Positions 4,525 through 5,702 of a DNA stretch of 5,702 nucleotides are shown here, in pieces. The DNA lies in assembly GCA_002451175.1 (NCBI GenBank), contig DKBI01000002.1:372-6073 (forward strand), in the 5' to 3' direction. Below the pieces are notes generated by a model. It had not been told where the DNA came from, ran no database searches, and saw only the letters and a program-made list of their open reading frames with translations. Positions within the stretch are counted from its first letter, which is position 1; the number at the start of each line of letters is the position of its first letter. Made by a program: the position numbers and the translations under genes. This DNA comes from Betaproteobacteria bacterium UBA6904 (GTDB taxonomy: Bacteria > Pseudomonadota > Gammaproteobacteria > Burkholderiales > SG8-39).

Positions 4525-5702
4525 ATGGACACGGACCTGTTCAGCCGGCTCGCGCGTCAGGGGGCGATGATCGAGCGCCTCACCGCGGACAGCCGGCGCT
4601 GCGCGCCAGGCAGCTGCTTCTTCGCCTGGCCGGGGGAGCGCGGGGACGGCCGCGACCACATCGCGCAGGCGATTGCGCGGCAGGCCGCGGCGGTGGTCTG
4701 GGAGCGCGACGGATTCGATTGGCGCGGCGAATGGCGCGTGCCGAACGAGGGCGTGCCGGGCCTGCGCGAGCGGGCGGGGCACCTCGCGCACGCGTTCCAC
4801 GGTCGCCCGTCCGAGTCGCTCTGGGTGTGCGGCGTGACCGGCACCAACGGCAAGACCTCGTGCTCCCAGTGGCTCGCCGCGCTCCTCGCGCGCGCCGGAG
4901 CGCCTGCCGCAGTGATCGGCACGCTCGGCAGCGGTTTTCCGGGCGCGCTGACAGGCACCGCCAACACGACGCCCGATGCGCTGGAGGTCCATCGCCTGCT
5001 CGCCGATTTCCGGCGTGAGGGCGCGCGCGCCGTAGCGATGGAAGTGTCCTCTCACGGCCTGGTGCAGGGCCGCGTCCAGGGCGTGGCCTTCCGCTGCGCG
5101 CTGTTCACGAATCTGTCGCACGACCATCTCGACTATCACGGCTCGATGGACGCCTACGCCGCGGCCAAGTCGCGGCTGTTCGACGCGCCGGCGCTCGAGA
5201 CCGCGGTGCTCAACCTGGACGATGTGCTCGGCGTGCAGCTTGCGCAGCGGCTGGCGCTGCGCGAGGTGCGCACGATCGGCTATGCGCTGACGCCCGCGGC
5301 GGTGCCCGCGGGGAGCGTCGAGCGCCACGTGGTCGCGCGAGAGATCCGCGTCACGCCCCAGGCCACGCACGTCGCCGTCGCGTCGAGCTGGGGCGCGGCG
5401 GAGTTCGCGCTGCGGCCGCTGGGCCGTTTCAACGTCGCGAACGCGCTCGGCGTGCTCGGCTGCCTGCTCGCCTACGGCGTGCCGCTCGACGATGCCGCCG
5501 CGGCGCTCGCGCAGCTGCCCGAGGTTCCCGGGCGCATGCAGCGCATCGGCGGCGAGGGCGCGCCGCTGGTGATCGTCGACTACGCGCACACGCCGGACGC
5601 GATCGAAAAGGTGCTGGTCGCGCTGCGCCCGGTCGCCGCGGCGCGGGGCGGGGCGCTGAGCATCGTCTTCGGCGCCGGCGGCGATCGCGATCCGTCGAAG
5701 CG
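4525..5702 (+). CDS. murE: UDP-N-acetylmuramoyl-tripeptide synthetase MurE, C-terminus beyond the window
   Basis: MurE is the cytoplasmic ATP-dependent ligase that adds the third amino acid, meso-diaminopimelate in most Gram-negatives, to UDP-MurNAc-L-Ala-D-Glu. The visible 392 residues are about four fifths of the protein. Landmarks: ERLTADSR (17-24) of the substrate-binding domain; ATP-binding TGTNGKT (105-111); NTTPDA (147-152); EVSSHGLVQGRV (173-184); FTNLSHDHLDYHG (194-206); Lys215 in AAAKSRLF, corresponding to the carbamylated lysine; GRFNVAN (300-306); DYAHTPDA (352-359); and GAGGDRD at the edge. The DNPR motif that marks diaminopimelate specificity lies outside the window, so that substrate is inferred. 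ATG 4525 is chosen because 'LFSRLARQGAMIERLTADSR' matches homologues. ATG 4567 (residue 15) is an alternative with AGG at 4559 five bases upstream. GAGGAAAG at 4503-4510 is rather far (14 bases) from 4525 but ideally placed for an out-of-frame ATG at 4517. Confidence 0.95.
   Translation, partial: MDTDLFSRLARQGAMIERLTADSRRCAPGSCFFAWPGERGDGRDHIAQAIARQAAAVVWERDGFDWRGEWRVPNEGVPGLRERAGHLAHAFHGRPSESLWVCGVTGTNGKTSCSQWLAALLARAGAPAAVIGTLGSGFPGALTGTANTTPDALEVHRLLADFRREGARAVAMEVSSHGLVQGRVQGVAFRCALFTNLSHDHLDYHGSMDAYAAAKSRLFDAPALETAVLNLDDVLGVQLAQRLALREVRTIGYALTPAAVPAGSVERHVVAREIRVTPQATHVAVASSWGAAEFALRPLGRFNVANALGVLGCLLAYGVPLDDAAAALAQLPEVPGRMQRIGGEGAPLVIVDYAHTPDAIEKVLVALRPVAAARGGALSIVFGAGGDRDPSK

Noticed and set aside
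2376..4532. A 718-codon open frame on the minus strand opposite ftsI, ftsL and the end of rsmH
   Set aside because: It is a shadow of GC-rich codon bias. The product is dominated by Arg, Ala and His with no recognisable domain, while the plus strand encodes intact FtsI with all catalytic motifs.
4465..5589. A 374-codon minus-strand frame opposite murE
   Set aside because: It has Arg/Ala/His-rich composition and no domain; the sense strand shows the full ordered set of MurE motifs.

Overview
This window is a GC-rich bacterial chromosome segment carrying the start of a division and cell wall (dcw) cluster. It looks betaproteobacterial. The gene order mraZ-rsmH-ftsL-ftsI-murE is the classical proteobacterial one. 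The very short FtsL with a 'VTSQHQARK' segment just after its membrane helix resembles FtsL of betaproteobacteria outside Burkholderia, such as Nitrosomonadales, Rhodocyclales or Alcaligenaceae types. I cannot name a genus from sequence alone.

Layout: positions 1-761 hold the N-terminal part of an AMP-forming acyl-CoA ligase on the minus strand, which runs off the left edge. Positions 762-1075 form a divergent intergenic region. Its ligase-side end is GC-rich; from about 850 to 1030 it becomes a conspicuously AT-rich control region for the dcw operon, with a candidate sigma70 promoter and degenerate MraZ-type boxes just before mraZ. From 1076 to the right edge five genes lie tightly packed on the plus strand: mraZ (1076-1525), rsmH (1529-2524), ftsL (2512-2793), ftsI (2790-4517) and murE (4525 to beyond 5702, about 100 C-terminal residues missing). 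Gaps are 3 and 7 nt and overlaps 13 and 4 nt, so a single transcript with translational coupling is very likely.

How they work together: MraZ is the DNA-binding regulator that in other bacteria represses its own operon. RsmH methylates 16S rRNA. FtsL and FtsI are the bitopic scaffold and the septal transpeptidase of the divisome. MurE adds the third peptide residue to the UDP-MurNAc precursor that FtsI eventually crosslinks. The upstream ligase is unrelated in function and divergently transcribed.

I found no mobile element, CRISPR array, RNA gene or convincing terminator, and no undescribed system. The points worth a second look are regulatory: a possible operator array, non-ATG starts at ftsL and ftsI, a 17-codon reading frame between ftsI and murE, and an AT-ending codon patch in rsmH.
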